From the NCBI GenBank assembly GCA_002422665.1, contig DITA01000022.1, positions 1-38,227 of the forward strand: 38,227 nucleotides of DNA. Reading direction: 5' to 3'. Numbering within the stretch: the stretch's first letter is position 1; each line of letters starts with the position of its first letter. The notes beneath the pieces are model-generated. The model was not told the DNA's origin and searched no databases. It was given only the letters and a program-made list of their open reading frames with translations. Made by a program: the position numbers and the translations under genes. Source of the DNA: Cloacibacterium caeni_C (GTDB lineage Bacteria > Bacteroidota > Bacteroidia > Flavobacteriales > Weeksellaceae). Positions 25,178 to 34,207 of the stretch are shown piece by piece.

Positions 25178-26137
25178 TTATTCTTCTCTTTGTCTTTTTT
25201 CTTCGGCGTTGTAAGCCAAGATAATTTTTTTCACTACTGGGTGTCTTACCACATCTTCTTCGGTAAGATGTACAAAACCTATTTCATGAACTCCTTTTAG
25301 AATTCTCATCGCTTCTTTTAGCCCAGAATGTTGTTTTGGCGGTAAATCTACCTGACTTGGATCTCCAGTGATAATGAATTTAGCATTCATTCCCATTCTC
25401 GTCAGAAACATTTTCATTTGAGAATGTGTGGTATTCTGCGCTTCATCTAGAATGACAAAAGCTTCATCTAACGTTCTCCCTCTCATAAAAGCTAGTGGAG
25501 CTACTTCTATCACTTTGCGCTCGATAAAACCTTCTAATTTTTCGTGAGGAATCATATCTCTCAACGCATCATACAACGGTTGTAAATAAGGATCGAGTTT
25601 TTCTTTCAAGTCGCCTGGTAAAAATCCTAAACTCTCCCCTGCTTCTACTGCAGGTCTGGTTAAAATAATTCTTTTGACTTCTTTATCTCTCAATGCTCTC
25701 ACTGCCAATGCTACACTGGTATAAGTTTTCCCTGTTCCTGCAGGACCGATGGCAAAAACCATGTCTTTCTTTTCGCTTTCTTTGACCAATTTTTTAAGGT
25801 TGGTGGTTTTCGCTTTGATGACTTTACCATTAACACCCTTTACAATGATATCTTGGTCAAAAACCAATTGTTTCTCCTCCTCACTTTTTATTTTGAGAAT
25901 GTTTTCTAAATCTTTAAGTCCAATAGAATTATTGGTGGAAATATAACTCACAATATCATCTAATTTTTGCTGGAGTACATCTAGTGTTTCTTGATTTCCC
26001 ATTGCAAAAATAAAATTATCTCTCCCAGTGATTTTCAGCGTAGGAAAAGAAGATTTCAATAAATTAAAATATTGATTGTTAACACCATAAAACGTTTTAG
26101 TGTCTATTCCTGTGAGTTCGTAAGTGATTTCGTACAA
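25178..26137 (-). CDS. PhoH-family ATPase
   Basis: The 319-aa protein has a Walker A motif GPAGTGKT (about 131-138), a Walker B-like VILDEAQN and ITGDPSQVDLP, the helicase-like core of PhoH/YbeZ proteins. It has the small N-terminal domain (NNQYFNLLKSSFPTLKITGRDN) of the PhoH-like group. The role is in RNA metabolism, often with YbeY, but ybeY is not adjacent here. The only possible start before the conserved N-terminus is TTG at 26137, because a stop codon lies three codons upstream. It is divergent from the SAM hydroxide adenosyltransferase gene. Confidence 0.93.
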   Translation of the reverse strand: MYEITYELTGIDTKTFYGVNNQYFNLLKSSFPTLKITGRDNFIFAMGNQETLDVLQQKLDDIVSYISTNNSIGLKDLENILKIKSEEEKQLVFDQDIIVKGVNGKVIKAKTTNLKKLVKESEKKDMVFAIGPAGTGKTYTSVALAVRALRDKEVKRIILTRPAVEAGESLGFLPGDLKEKLDPYLQPLYDALRDMIPHEKLEGFIERKVIEVAPLAFMRGRTLDEAFVILDEAQNTTHSQMKMFLTRMGMNAKFIITGDPSQVDLPPKQHSGLKEAMRILKGVHEIGFVHLTEEDVVRHPVVKKIILAYNAEEKRQREE

Positions 26138-26214
26138 ATTGTTTATATTTTTAAAAATTTTATCTTACCAAAAATAAGCAATATCTTTGTTTTTTCAAAT
26201 TTTTACTATTAAAA

Positions 26215-27042
26215 ATGCCAATAATTACCCTTACATCAGATTATGGAAATCTAGACCACAGAGTTTCAGCCATTAAAGGCAGCATTCTCCAGCTTAATCC
26301 AGATGCTAGAATTATTGATATTACCCATGAAATTGGACCGTATAATCTCATCCAAACCGCTTATATTCTTAGAAATGCTTATGCGCATTTTCCTAAAGAG
26401 AGTGTACATATTGTTTCCGTGGACAGTTTTTTTCACAAAGACCGAAAAAATCTTTTGGTAAAAATGGATGGGCATTATTTCATTACTGCTGACAATGGAT
26501 TGATGAGCCTCACTTTTTTTGACCAAAAACCGGAAGCCATTTATGAAATCACCATCAATAATCGTTTTGACGACGAAGTGAAATTTGCCAGTGTAGATAT
26601 TTTCGTTCCCGTTGCTGCGCATTTGACCAAAGGTGGTTTGCCAGAACTCATCGGCAGAAAAATTAAGCAATACAAGTGTACTACTTTTGCAAAACCTTAC
26701 TTCAATGAACCTGAAAAAATGCTGATTGGCGAGGTGATGTACATTGATAATTTCGGGAATTGCGTAACCAATATCAGCAAATTAATTTTTGATAAAACAA
26801 TGGTGAATTTCAATAATTTTGAGATTAACATTCGAAATATTTTACTGAAAAACATCAACCGTAAATACACAGATATCGTCAACGATTGGGAAAAAGAAAA
26901 CGAATACCATGGCAAAGCTTCTGCTCTTTTTAATGGTCAAGATTTATTAGAAATCACCATTTATAAAGGCACAAAAAACAATGGCGCCAATTCACTTTTT
27001 GGTTTAAAAGTGGGTGATAAGGTGTATATACAGTTTGAGTAA
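26215..27042 (+). CDS. SAM hydroxide adenosyltransferase (DUF62 family)
   Basis: The 275-aa protein matches the fluorinase/chlorinase fold family. Markers are TLTSDYGNLDHRVSAIKG near the N-terminus, DARIIDITHEI, HYFITADNGLMSL, and a C-terminal beta domain starting VMYIDNFGNCVTNIS. Members in ordinary bacteria hydrolyse S-adenosylmethionine to adenosine and methionine using water in place of a halide. The usual VDPGVG loop is replaced by VDSFFHKD, as in other Bacteroidota members I recall. No halogenase claim is made. The gene is divergent from the PhoH gene and seems to be alone. Confidence 0.88.
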   Translation: MPIITLTSDYGNLDHRVSAIKGSILQLNPDARIIDITHEIGPYNLIQTAYILRNAYAHFPKESVHIVSVDSFFHKDRKNLLVKMDGHYFITADNGLMSLTFFDQKPEAIYEITINNRFDDEVKFASVDIFVPVAAHLTKGGLPELIGRKIKQYKCTTFAKPYFNEPEKMLIGEVMYIDNFGNCVTNISKLIFDKTMVNFNNFEINIRNILLKNINRKYTDIVNDWEKENEYHGKASALFNGQDLLEITIYKGTKNNGANSLFGLKVGDKVYIQFE

Positions 27043-27049
27043 AAATAAG

Positions 27050-27152
27050 AGCCAAGAATCATGTGCTGAAAGGCAAGAAAAGTTAGAAGTTGGATGTTAG
27101 ATGTTAGATAAATTATAAATCGTAAATCATAAATCGTAAATCGTAAATTACC
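27050..27152. repeat. Low-complexity intergenic tandem repeat
   Basis: Near 27086-27104 GATGTTAGATGTTAGA repeats, and at about 27113-27150 the unit AAATCGTAAATC(A/G)T recurs four times. These short tandem repeats precede hemJ. They have no coding potential and no recognised regulatory role. Confidence 0.5.
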
Positions 27153-27704
27153 ATGACTTATTTAATCATAAAAGCGCTGCATATCATCTTTATGGTGAGT
27201 TATTTTGCGGGAATTTTTTATCTCGTAAGAATATTTGTGTATTACAAAGACACTGATGCTTTCGAAAGTCCTAAAAAGGAAATTCTACGTGAGCAATATG
27301 TATTTATGGCAAGAAGATTATGGAACATTATCACGGTTCCTGCGTTTGTTTTGATGACCATTTTTGGAACAATTTTAATTTTAATGAACCCTACACTTTT
27401 ACAAATGTCTTGGTTTCAGTTGAAAATAGCCTTTCTCATAGGACTTTTCATCTACCATTATTGGTCTTGGAAAAAAGTATTAGAAATAAAAAACCTACAA
27501 AACGGTGAACTAAAAACCGCCAATCTCAAATTAAGACAAGCCAATGAAATTGCAACATTTCTTCTATTTTTAGTGGTTTTCACAGTAATTTTAAAATCTT
27601 TGACCATTGAAAATTGGTGGCAATTAATTACAGGATTTTTCGTTATTGTGTTTGTGATTATGATGACGGTAAAATTGGTGAATAAGAAAAAAAGTGAATA
27701 CTAA
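27153..27704 (+). CDS. hemJ: HemJ-type protoporphyrinogen IX oxidase
   Basis: The 183-aa integral membrane protein has four or five helices and the HemJ signature: H10 in IIKALHIIFMVSYFAG, then FYLVRIFVYY, ARRLWNIITVPA, and WFQLKIAFLIGLFIYHYW. It oxidises protoporphyrinogen IX to protoporphyrin IX in heme synthesis, in place of HemG or HemY. The family was once labelled UPF0093 or CopD-like, and the conserved N-terminal histidine supports HemJ. It precedes the gldF cluster on the same strand, with 92 bp between, and may share a transcript. Confidence 0.88.
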   Translation: MTYLIIKALHIIFMVSYFAGIFYLVRIFVYYKDTDAFESPKKEILREQYVFMARRLWNIITVPAFVLMTIFGTILILMNPTLLQMSWFQLKIAFLIGLFIYHYWSWKKVLEIKNLQNGELKTANLKLRQANEIATFLLFLVVFTVILKSLTIENWWQLITGFFVIVFVIMMTVKLVNKKKSEY

Positions 27705-27796
27705 ATTCGCTACGCTGTGAAAAGTGAATTAAAAAATTAACGCAAAGCAATTCACTATAAAATAAATTGACTTGCGAAGCAAAAATTGATAAAAGT

Positions 27797-28525
27797 ATGA
27801 TTGCTATACTAAAAAAAGAACTTTGGAGTTATTTCGGGAATTGGAGTGCATGGATTATAATCGGTGCATTTTCTTTGATTTCTGCTTTATTTTTATTTTT
27901 TTTCGAGAATGATTTCAATATTTTAGAAATTGGAACTGCCAGTTTGCAAAGCTTTTTCACGCTTTCGCCGTGGTTGTTTTTGTTCATTATTCCTGCATTA
28001 GCCATGAAATCTTTTGCTGAAGAACAACAAAACGGAACATTGCAATGGCTTTTTTCTCAACCATTAAGCATTTCTGAAATCGTTTCTGGGAAGTTTTTTG
28101 CCGTATTTCTGGTAGGGATTTTATGTTTACTTCCTTCATTGGTTTACCTCTACTCCGTTTACGTTTTAGGCGTTCCCGCAGGAAATTTAGACCTCGGAGC
28201 AACATTAGGAAGCTATTTCGGAATTATTCTTCTCATTGCTGCATTTTCTGCGGTTGGGATTTTGGCAAGTTCACTTTCCACGAATCAAATTATGGCTTAT
28301 TTATTGGGTGTTTTCTTGAATTTCATCTTATACTTTGGAATAGAACAATTGGCCAATTTCAAATTATTGGGAGGTGCTGATTATTTGCTTCAAAATCTTG
28401 GTTTTTATCATCACTTCATTGCCTTTACAAGAGGCTTAATTGATACACAAGATGTATTTTACTTCTTATTGGTGATTGGATTGAGTTTGTTTTTGGCGAA
28501 ATATTTTGTAGGGAAGAAGAAATAA
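27797..28525 (+). CDS. gldF: Gliding-motility ABC transporter permease GldF
   Basis: I start at the ATG at 27797 (MIAILKKELWSYFGNW); a longer frame from 27767 adds ten non-conserved residues. The 242-aa protein is an ABC-2 type permease with six helices and the marker FIIPALAMKSFAEEQQNGTLQWLFSQPL. GldF is the permease of the GldA-GldF-GldG transporter of Bacteroidota gliding; gldA is not in this window. The stop TAA overlaps the next ATG (TAATG), showing translational coupling to the transglutaminase gene, an unexpected insertion between gldF and gldG. Confidence 0.9.
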   Translation: MIAILKKELWSYFGNWSAWIIIGAFSLISALFLFFFENDFNILEIGTASLQSFFTLSPWLFLFIIPALAMKSFAEEQQNGTLQWLFSQPLSISEIVSGKFFAVFLVGILCLLPSLVYLYSVYVLGVPAGNLDLGATLGSYFGIILLIAAFSAVGILASSLSTNQIMAYLLGVFLNFILYFGIEQLANFKLLGGADYLLQNLGFYHHFIAFTRGLIDTQDVFYFLLVIGLSLFLAKYFVGKKK

Positions 28526-29577
28526 TGAGTAAAAGGTTTTTCATATTCATTTTTACACTTGTTGGTTTGATTTCTTTTTCTCAAACTAAAGAAAATCAAA
28601 ACTTTAAAGACCTTGATTCTTTAGCAAAAATGATTAAATATGAAGATAATTTACCCGAATTGGTGAATCGTTTGACCACAAATTGTAAAACAGAAGAAGA
28701 AAAATATAGAGCCATTTTCATTTGGATTACCCATAATATTGGTTACGATTATAAAACATATAACCAACACCGAAAACCAGTTAAGATAAAATGCAAAGGA
28801 AAAGAAGATTGTGAAAAGAAGTTGGCGCAATTAAATAATGAGATTATTGATAGAGTTTTAAGTAAAAAAATTGCAATTTGTGATGGCTATTCCAAGTTAT
28901 TCAAGCGAATGTGTGATATGGCCAATCTCAATTGTTCAATTGTAGAGGGTTACATCAAAAATTCTCCATATCAAATAGGAAACATGGGAATTCAAGACCA
29001 CGCTTGGAATGTTATTAGAATTGATAACGAATATTATAATGTAGATGCAACTTGGGCTTCAGGTTACTGCACTAAAAATAAAAAAGGAAAACTTGATAGT
29101 TTTGTCAAAGATTATAATGATTACTATTGGTTAACTGAAAATAAAGATTTTTTTAGAAATCACTTTCCAAAAGATAGAAATTGGATGAATGATACTGGAA
29201 TTTCTATAGAATATTATAAAAATCAGCCTTTTATTGAAGCATCTCAAATGCCAAATTTAAGATTTTCAAAACCAGAATCAGGAATCGTTAATGTAAAAAA
29301 AGGAGAAAAAATAAAATTTGAATTTATGTATGACGAACTTGTAGATAAAATTCAAGTTAACACCAATCTTTATAAAAATCCAAGTATTTGGAAAACCATA
29401 AAAGGAAAAAGAGAATTGGATAAAAAAGCTATAGAAAAACAAAAATTTATTAATTATCAACAAGTACAAAATACTTTTTCGTTTGATATCACTACTGATA
29501 ACGAAAAATTAAATTATATAGAAATCATTTTTGACCATAACAGAGTTGCAAAATTTAAAATAATAGTTTCAAAATAA
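28525..29577 (+). CDS. Secreted transglutaminase-like protein inserted in the gld operon
   Basis: The 350-aa product has a signal peptide (about 1-20, LVGLISFSQ). A transglutaminase-like core has its catalytic triad in place: C119 in AICDGYSKLF, H159 in QDHAWN, and D174 in NVDATWASG. A C-terminal beta region (about 250-350) of unknown type follows. Such cores act as cysteine proteases or cross-linkers on peptides, and many in bacteria are uncharacterised. It overlaps the gldF stop (TAATG) and ends 1 bp before gldG, so it is translated as part of that operon. A role in processing or modifying exported surface proteins would fit, but this is inference from position alone. Confidence 0.82.
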   Translation: MSKRFFIFIFTLVGLISFSQTKENQNFKDLDSLAKMIKYEDNLPELVNRLTTNCKTEEEKYRAIFIWITHNIGYDYKTYNQHRKPVKIKCKGKEDCEKKLAQLNNEIIDRVLSKKIAICDGYSKLFKRMCDMANLNCSIVEGYIKNSPYQIGNMGIQDHAWNVIRIDNEYYNVDATWASGYCTKNKKGKLDSFVKDYNDYYWLTENKDFFRNHFPKDRNWMNDTGISIEYYKNQPFIEASQMPNLRFSKPESGIVNVKKGEKIKFEFMYDELVDKIQVNTNLYKNPSIWKTIKGKRELDKKAIEKQKFINYQQVQNTFSFDITTDNEKLNYIEIIFDHNRVAKFKIIVSK

Positions 29578-29578
29578 A

Positions 29579-31258
29579 ATGAATAAAGATTTGAAATCAC
29601 TTAATAAAAATAATATCATTAAAATTGCAGTTGCAATCTTCCTTTTACTAGGAATTTTCGGCATATTTTCTCATCGTTTTGATTTAACGAAAGAAAAACG
29701 TTACACGCTTTCTGATGCTACTGTAGAAACTTTAAAATCTGTAAAAGAACCACTTACAGTAGAAGTTTTTTTGGAAGGAGATTTCCCTGCAAGTTTCAAG
29801 CAATTGCAAAACGAAACCAAGTTCATTTTAGAAGAATTTAGAAAAATAAACCCGAAAATAGACTATAAATTCATCGATCCTATCGCTACCAAAATGTCTC
29901 AAGACACGCTTCAAGCAATGGGAATGCAACCTTCTATGTTACCCGATATGAAAGACGGAAAAGTCTCTCAAATCGTACTTTTTCCTTATGCAGCCCTCAA
30001 ATATAAAGGTTACGGAACTTCTATTTCACTCATTACCAATCAAATGGGAATAGATGCAGCGGAACAGTTAACCAAATCTATTGAAAATCTGGAATTTAAC
30101 TTTGCTTTTACCATTAAATCTTTGGTGGCAGACCAAAAGAAAAACGTAGGTGTTTTGGTGAATCAAGATGAATTAAGAGTAGATGAATTCCGTAGTTTTA
30201 TGGACATGACGCTCGAAAATTACAATGCTGGTCCTGTAATTGCTGTAAACAAAAAAGAGTTGACTTTAGAAGATCTTCCGAATTTAGAAAGAATGGATGC
30301 TTTGGTGATTGCAAAGCCTAGAAAAGCCTTTACTGATGGTGAAAAAGTGATTCTAGACCAATACATTATGAACGGTGGAAAAACACTTTGGATGATTGAC
30401 GCCGTCAATGCAGAAATGGATACTTTGATGACCAAGAAAAAACTCATGGCGTATCCTATCGACATCAACATGACTGATTTTTTCTTTAATTACGGCGTGA
30501 GAATCAATGCGCCATTGATTAAAGATTTCCAAAAATCTGCTTTGATTAGACTTCAAGTTGGCGAAGTGGCAGGAAATCCTCAATACACCAATTTAATTTG
30601 GCCTTATTTTCCTTTGGGAATTAATGAAAATAATAATCCGATTACCAAAAATATCAATCCTGTAAAATTTGAATTCCCGACTGCTATTGATACATTGGGA
30701 AGAAAAAATATCAAAACTCAAGTGCTTTACGAATCAAGTGAAAGAACTACTGCCAAATCGGTTCCTAATTATGTGGAGCTCTCAGAAATGGCAAATCTTG
30801 ACAGTCTTTCTGTTATGGAAAAACCTACTACACCTAAGATTTTTGCGGTGAGCTTAGAAGGTAAATTTACCTCTGCTTATGCGAATAGAAGTGAGAAAAA
30901 CGGTTTCCCTAATTTTAAAAATGAAGTTGCTGGAAAAAATAAAATGATTGTTATTTCTGATGGTGATATTGGCCGAAATCAAATAATGAAAGGTCAAAAC
31001 TTACCTTTAGGAGCAGATTTATTAACCGACCAACTCTACGGAAACGAACAATTTTTGAGAAACTGCTTAGATTGGCTTCTCGATGATTCTAATCTCATAG
31101 AACTCAGAAACAGAAATATAGAATCCCGCTTGCTTGACAGAAGAAGAATAGACGAAGAAAAAACAAACTGGCAATGGTTTAATTTATTGACACCTTTGGC
31201 AATTTTAGGACTTCTCGGTGGAATTTTCTTCTGGTTGAGAAAGAAGAAATTTGATTAA
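29579..31258 (+). CDS. gldG: Gliding-motility ABC transporter-associated protein GldG
   Basis: The 559-aa product starts with a cytoplasmic stub and a transmembrane helix (about 14-33, NIIKIAVAIFLLLGIFGIF). A large periplasmic domain of the GldG/ABC-transporter-accessory type follows (RYTLSDATVETLKSVKEPLTV ... IDYKFIDP), and a C-terminal helix (about 535-553) closes it. It works with GldF and GldA in gliding. It follows the transglutaminase gene by 1 bp. The operon ends in a long inverted repeat at 31271-31350. Confidence 0.93.
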   Translation: MNKDLKSLNKNNIIKIAVAIFLLLGIFGIFSHRFDLTKEKRYTLSDATVETLKSVKEPLTVEVFLEGDFPASFKQLQNETKFILEEFRKINPKIDYKFIDPIATKMSQDTLQAMGMQPSMLPDMKDGKVSQIVLFPYAALKYKGYGTSISLITNQMGIDAAEQLTKSIENLEFNFAFTIKSLVADQKKNVGVLVNQDELRVDEFRSFMDMTLENYNAGPVIAVNKKELTLEDLPNLERMDALVIAKPRKAFTDGEKVILDQYIMNGGKTLWMIDAVNAEMDTLMTKKKLMAYPIDINMTDFFFNYGVRINAPLIKDFQKSALIRLQVGEVAGNPQYTNLIWPYFPLGINENNNPITKNINPVKFEFPTAIDTLGRKNIKTQVLYESSERTTAKSVPNYVELSEMANLDSLSVMEKPTTPKIFAVSLEGKFTSAYANRSEKNGFPNFKNEVAGKNKMIVISDGDIGRNQIMKGQNLPLGADLLTDQLYGNEQFLRNCLDWLLDDSNLIELRNRNIESRLLDRRRIDEEKTNWQWFNLLTPLAILGLLGGIFFWLRKKKFD

Positions 31259-31270
31259 TCATTGAGGATT

Positions 31271-31350
31271 TGTAAAGTCGTAAAGTTGTAAAATCGTAAA
31301 ATTGTATTTTTTTCTACAATTTAACAGCTTCACGACTTCACGACTTTACA
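31271..31350. terminator. Long imperfect inverted repeat between gldG and DUF4268 gene
   Basis: Two 35-base arms (left starting GTAAAGTCGTAAAG at 31272, right ending CACGACTTTAC near 31350) pair with roughly 80% identity, several mismatches being wobble-compatible. The T-run in the middle and the position between convergent genes suggest a bidirectional terminator. The arms also read as short tandem repeats of GTAAAATCGTAAAAT type. Confidence 0.6.
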
Positions 31351-31352
31351 GT

Positions 31353-31784
31353 TTACACATCTTTTATAAACTCCTCATATTCATAATACACCATTTCAAA
31401 AGCGGTCATTTTTTCGACAAAGAATTCGAAAATTTCTCGCCAAGTGTTTTTATTGTAGATGGAAACGCTATGTTTTTCTACCCAAAATCTGGAAATCACT
31501 TTTCCGTTTTCTAAGGTGTAGAATTCGTCTTTATACACCTCGCATTTCAGTTCATCTTCTAAAATTCCTTCGAGAGACCAAAGCTTCTCGTAATAAACAT
31601 TTCGGAAGATTTCATCTTTCATTTCGATGTCTATAGAAACCTCAGCTTTTTTGTTGTCACAATAGAATTTAAAAGCAAAATCTTTGATTTTAGTATCATA
31701 CAAAATCCATTTTCTCGGAAACGACTTCCCGAAACTGGTCCAAAATTCCTTTTTTATTTTAGCAGCTTCTTCTTTGCTGAACAT
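31353..31784 (-). CDS. DUF4268-family protein
   Basis: I start at the ATG at 31784 (MFSKEEAAKIKKEFW); the longer frame begins with TTG and adds residues without pattern. The 143-aa product has FWTSFGKSFPRKWILYDTKI, a conserved block KIKDFAFKFYCDNKKAEVSI, and a helical C-terminus with WREIFEFFVEKMTAFE. These fit DUF4268, a soluble alpha/beta domain of unknown function common in Bacteroidota. It is a single gene, convergent with gldG. Confidence 0.7.
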   Translation of the reverse strand: MFSKEEAAKIKKEFWTSFGKSFPRKWILYDTKIKDFAFKFYCDNKKAEVSIDIEMKDEIFRNVYYEKLWSLEGILEDELKCEVYKDEFYTLENGKVISRFWVEKHSVSIYNKNTWREIFEFFVEKMTAFEMVYYEYEEFIKDV

Positions 31785-31899
31785 TTTTATTAAGTTATAA
31801 GTGATGAAGTATGAGTTATGAGTTGGCGAAAATAGGGAAATTCTGTTCAAATATTATTTTATTTCGTTAAAAAATATTAGTTTTGGAGAAACTTACACC

Positions 31900-32361
31900 A
31901 TGAAAAGCCTCATCATTATTGCCTTATTTTTCAGTTCTTTGCTTTCAGCACAAAGTTTTTACAAGAAAATTTCAGATAAAAACATCAATACAGAAAGACA
32001 AACCATTGCCAAAAATTTCATTCAAGAATTTCTCAATAAATGTGAGAATAAAAACTATACTTCTTTTGAGAGATTTAATGTTGCGAAGAAATTTGAGATG
32101 TTTTTAGATGATAAGTTAAGTTATATCTGTCAAAAAAACGAAACCGATTTAGGAAAAATAGAATTGCAAGATTTTAATTCTGCTTATTTCTATAAAATTT
32201 CATTGACTTCAGATCCTGTGGAATTATATGTTTTCAACACAAAAACGGAAAAGAATCCTGATATTCAATTTTTAAGCGTTTGGATTTACCAAGACCGAAA
32301 CTATATTCGCGGAATGGTCATCACCAAAGAAAAGCCCATCAATCCTAATAAAAGAGACTAA
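31900..32361 (+). CDS. Small secreted hypothetical protein
   Basis: The 153-aa product has a clear signal peptide (MKSLIIIALFFSSLLSAQ, cleavage after about residue 18). The rest is an alpha/beta protein with no family I can name: a helical half (FIQEFLNKCENKNYTSFERF) and a beta-rich half (YFYKISLTSDPVELYVFN ... YIRGMVITKE). Two cysteines (near 51 and 79) could form a disulfide. Good codon use and the signal peptide make it a real gene. It is followed by a repeat-rich gap. Confidence 0.7.
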   Translation: MKSLIIIALFFSSLLSAQSFYKKISDKNINTERQTIAKNFIQEFLNKCENKNYTSFERFNVAKKFEMFLDDKLSYICQKNETDLGKIELQDFNSAYFYKISLTSDPVELYVFNTKTEKNPDIQFLSVWIYQDRNYIRGMVITKEKPINPNKRD

Positions 32362-32861
32362 AAAAAGCGGATTTTTTAAACTCCAATTCTATTGATAAAC
32401 TTCTCTTTTTTAAATAGTAAAAAACTCTCGCAGATTGTGCAGATTAAGCAGATTTTATTTTTAATCATCTGTTAAATCGGTTAAATCAGCAAGAGAAAAA
32501 TTTAAGTTTAGGCTAAAGCCAAAGGAATTTTCAAAACAAAAAAGCGGACTATAGAAAAACATAGCGTTCTTACGGAACGCATTTTATTGTTTCTGATTTT
32601 CTACACACATTACGTTCCTACGGAACGGTAAAATATTAAAGACTCTTTCAAATTTAGCAAATTAAGCAGCTAATAATAATCTGCAAAATCTGTTCAATCT
32701 GCGAGAGAAATCTTTAAACTTCGACTAAAGCCAAAGAATTTTTTAAAACAAAAAAGCGGACTAAAGTCCGCTTTCATTGATTTTTATATTTTACATCAGA
32801 ATGAATTCCGATGCTTATATATCGTTCGTTGCTCCGCAACTTTCTTAAAGAATCTAAATTT
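32362..32861. repeat. Repeat-rich intergenic region (500 bp)
   Basis: No gene is seen here. CTCTCGCAGATTGTGCAGATT (32425-32445) is nearly inverted at 32678-32707 (AATCTGCAAAATCTG ... GCGAGAG). GGCTAAAGCC plus AATTTTCAAAAC plus AAAAAAGCGGACTA (32511-32552) recurs at 32724-32763, the second time closed into the hairpin AAAGCGGACT-aa-AGTCCGCTTT. Two palindromes lie between: GCGTTC/GAACGC (32564-32580) and CGTTCC-TAC-GGAACG (32613-32627). These are dispersed flavobacterial elements nested into each other. Confidence 0.7.
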
Positions 32862-34058
32862 TTAAGAAATAACGCCTAACTCTTTTCCTACTTTTTCGAA
32901 AGCAGCAATTGCTTTATCCAAATGTTCACGAGAATGTCCCGCAGAAAGCTGAACTCTAATTCTGGCTTTTCCTTTCGGAACTACTGGGTAGAAGAAACCA
33001 ATGACATAAACGCCGTTTTCCATCATTTTTTCTGCAAAAGTTTGGGCCAATTTAGCATCATATAACATTACCGGAACAATCGCAGCATCACCATCAGGAA
33101 TATCAAAACCTTTGGCTTTCATTTCCGTACGGAAATATTCTGCGTTTTCCATGACTTTATCACGAAGTGAAGTGTCTTTAGAAATCATTTCTAGAACTTT
33201 AAGAGCCGCTCCTACAATTCCTGGAGCCAGAGAATTTGAAAATAAATACGGACGCGAACGCTGACGAAGCATATCGATAATTTCCTTTTTCCCAGAAGTA
33301 AAACCACCAAGAGCGCCACCCAAAGCTTTTCCTAAGGTAGAAGTAATAATATCTACTCTTCCCATCACTTCATTGGCTTCATGCGTTCCACGACCTGTTT
33401 TACCAATGAAACCTGTTGCGTGAGAATCATCAACCATTACCAGCGCATCATATTTTTCTGCTAAATCGCATACACCTTTTAAATCGGCCACGATTCCGTC
33501 CATTGAGAAAACTCCATCTGTTACGATGATTTTGAAACGGTGATTTTGTTTAGAAGCTTCAATGAGTTGTGCTTCTAAATCTTCCATGTTATTATTTTTA
33601 TATCTGTATCTCGCTGCTTTACAAAGACGAACCCCATCAATAATAGAAGCATGATTCAACTCGTCTGAAATAATCGCATCTTCTTCGGTAAAAAGCGGTT
33701 CAAATACCCCACCATTTGCATCAAAAGCTGCTGCGTACAAAATGGTATCTTCGGTTCCTAAAAATTCAGAAATTTTCGCTTCTAATTCTTTATGAATATC
33801 CTGAGTTCCGCAGATAAAACGTACCGATGACATTCCGTAACCATGAGAAGCAATCATATCTTGAGATGCTTTCATCACTTCTGGGTGATTAGAAAGTCCC
33901 AAATAATTATTGGCACAGAAATTCAATAATGATTTTCCATTGGCTACAATTTCTGCAGATTGTTGTGAAGTAATGATTCTTTCACGCTTGTACAATCCGT
34001 CGTTTTCGATATTTTCTAGCTCGTTTTGTAAGTGTTTAAGGTATTTTTCTGAAATCAT
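32862..34058 (-). CDS. kbl: Glycine C-acetyltransferase (2-amino-3-ketobutyrate CoA ligase)
   Basis: The 398-aa protein is a fold type I PLP enzyme of the alpha-oxoamine synthase group. Markers are FCANNYLGLSNHPEVM, SVRFICGTQDIHKELE, DELNHASIIDGVRLCKA, the DDSHATGFIGKTGRG loop, and PLP lysine K244 in STLGKALGGALGG, the same position as in E. coli Kbl. It makes glycine and acetyl-CoA from 2-amino-3-ketobutyrate, the second step of threonine degradation after threonine dehydrogenase; tdh is not adjacent. Length equals the E. coli enzyme. The gene is single, with a repeat-rich region downstream. Confidence 0.94.
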   Translation of the reverse strand: MISEKYLKHLQNELENIENDGLYKRERIITSQQSAEIVANGKSLLNFCANNYLGLSNHPEVMKASQDMIASHGYGMSSVRFICGTQDIHKELEAKISEFLGTEDTILYAAAFDANGGVFEPLFTEEDAIISDELNHASIIDGVRLCKAARYRYKNNNMEDLEAQLIEASKQNHRFKIIVTDGVFSMDGIVADLKGVCDLAEKYDALVMVDDSHATGFIGKTGRGTHEANEVMGRVDIITSTLGKALGGALGGFTSGKKEIIDMLRQRSRPYLFSNSLAPGIVGAALKVLEMISKDTSLRDKVMENAEYFRTEMKAKGFDIPDGDAAIVPVMLYDAKLAQTFAEKMMENGVYVIGFFYPVVPKGKARIRVQLSAGHSREHLDKAIAAFEKVGKELGVIS

Positions 34059-34207
34059 TTTTTAGATTTTTTGATTTTCACAAATGTAATAAAAAAAGCC
34101 CTCATAAAAGAAGGCTTTGTCGATATATTCTAAGTGTTGGTTTCTTTGAAATTATAAGATTTTTCATTTCCTCTAATCCTAAAGGATGGGAAAAATCTTC
34201 ATATTTA

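Noticed and set aside
26215..27042. A halogenase (chlorinase/fluorinase) with natural-product context
   Set aside because: No biosynthetic neighbours are present. The ordinary bacterial members are SAM hydrolases.
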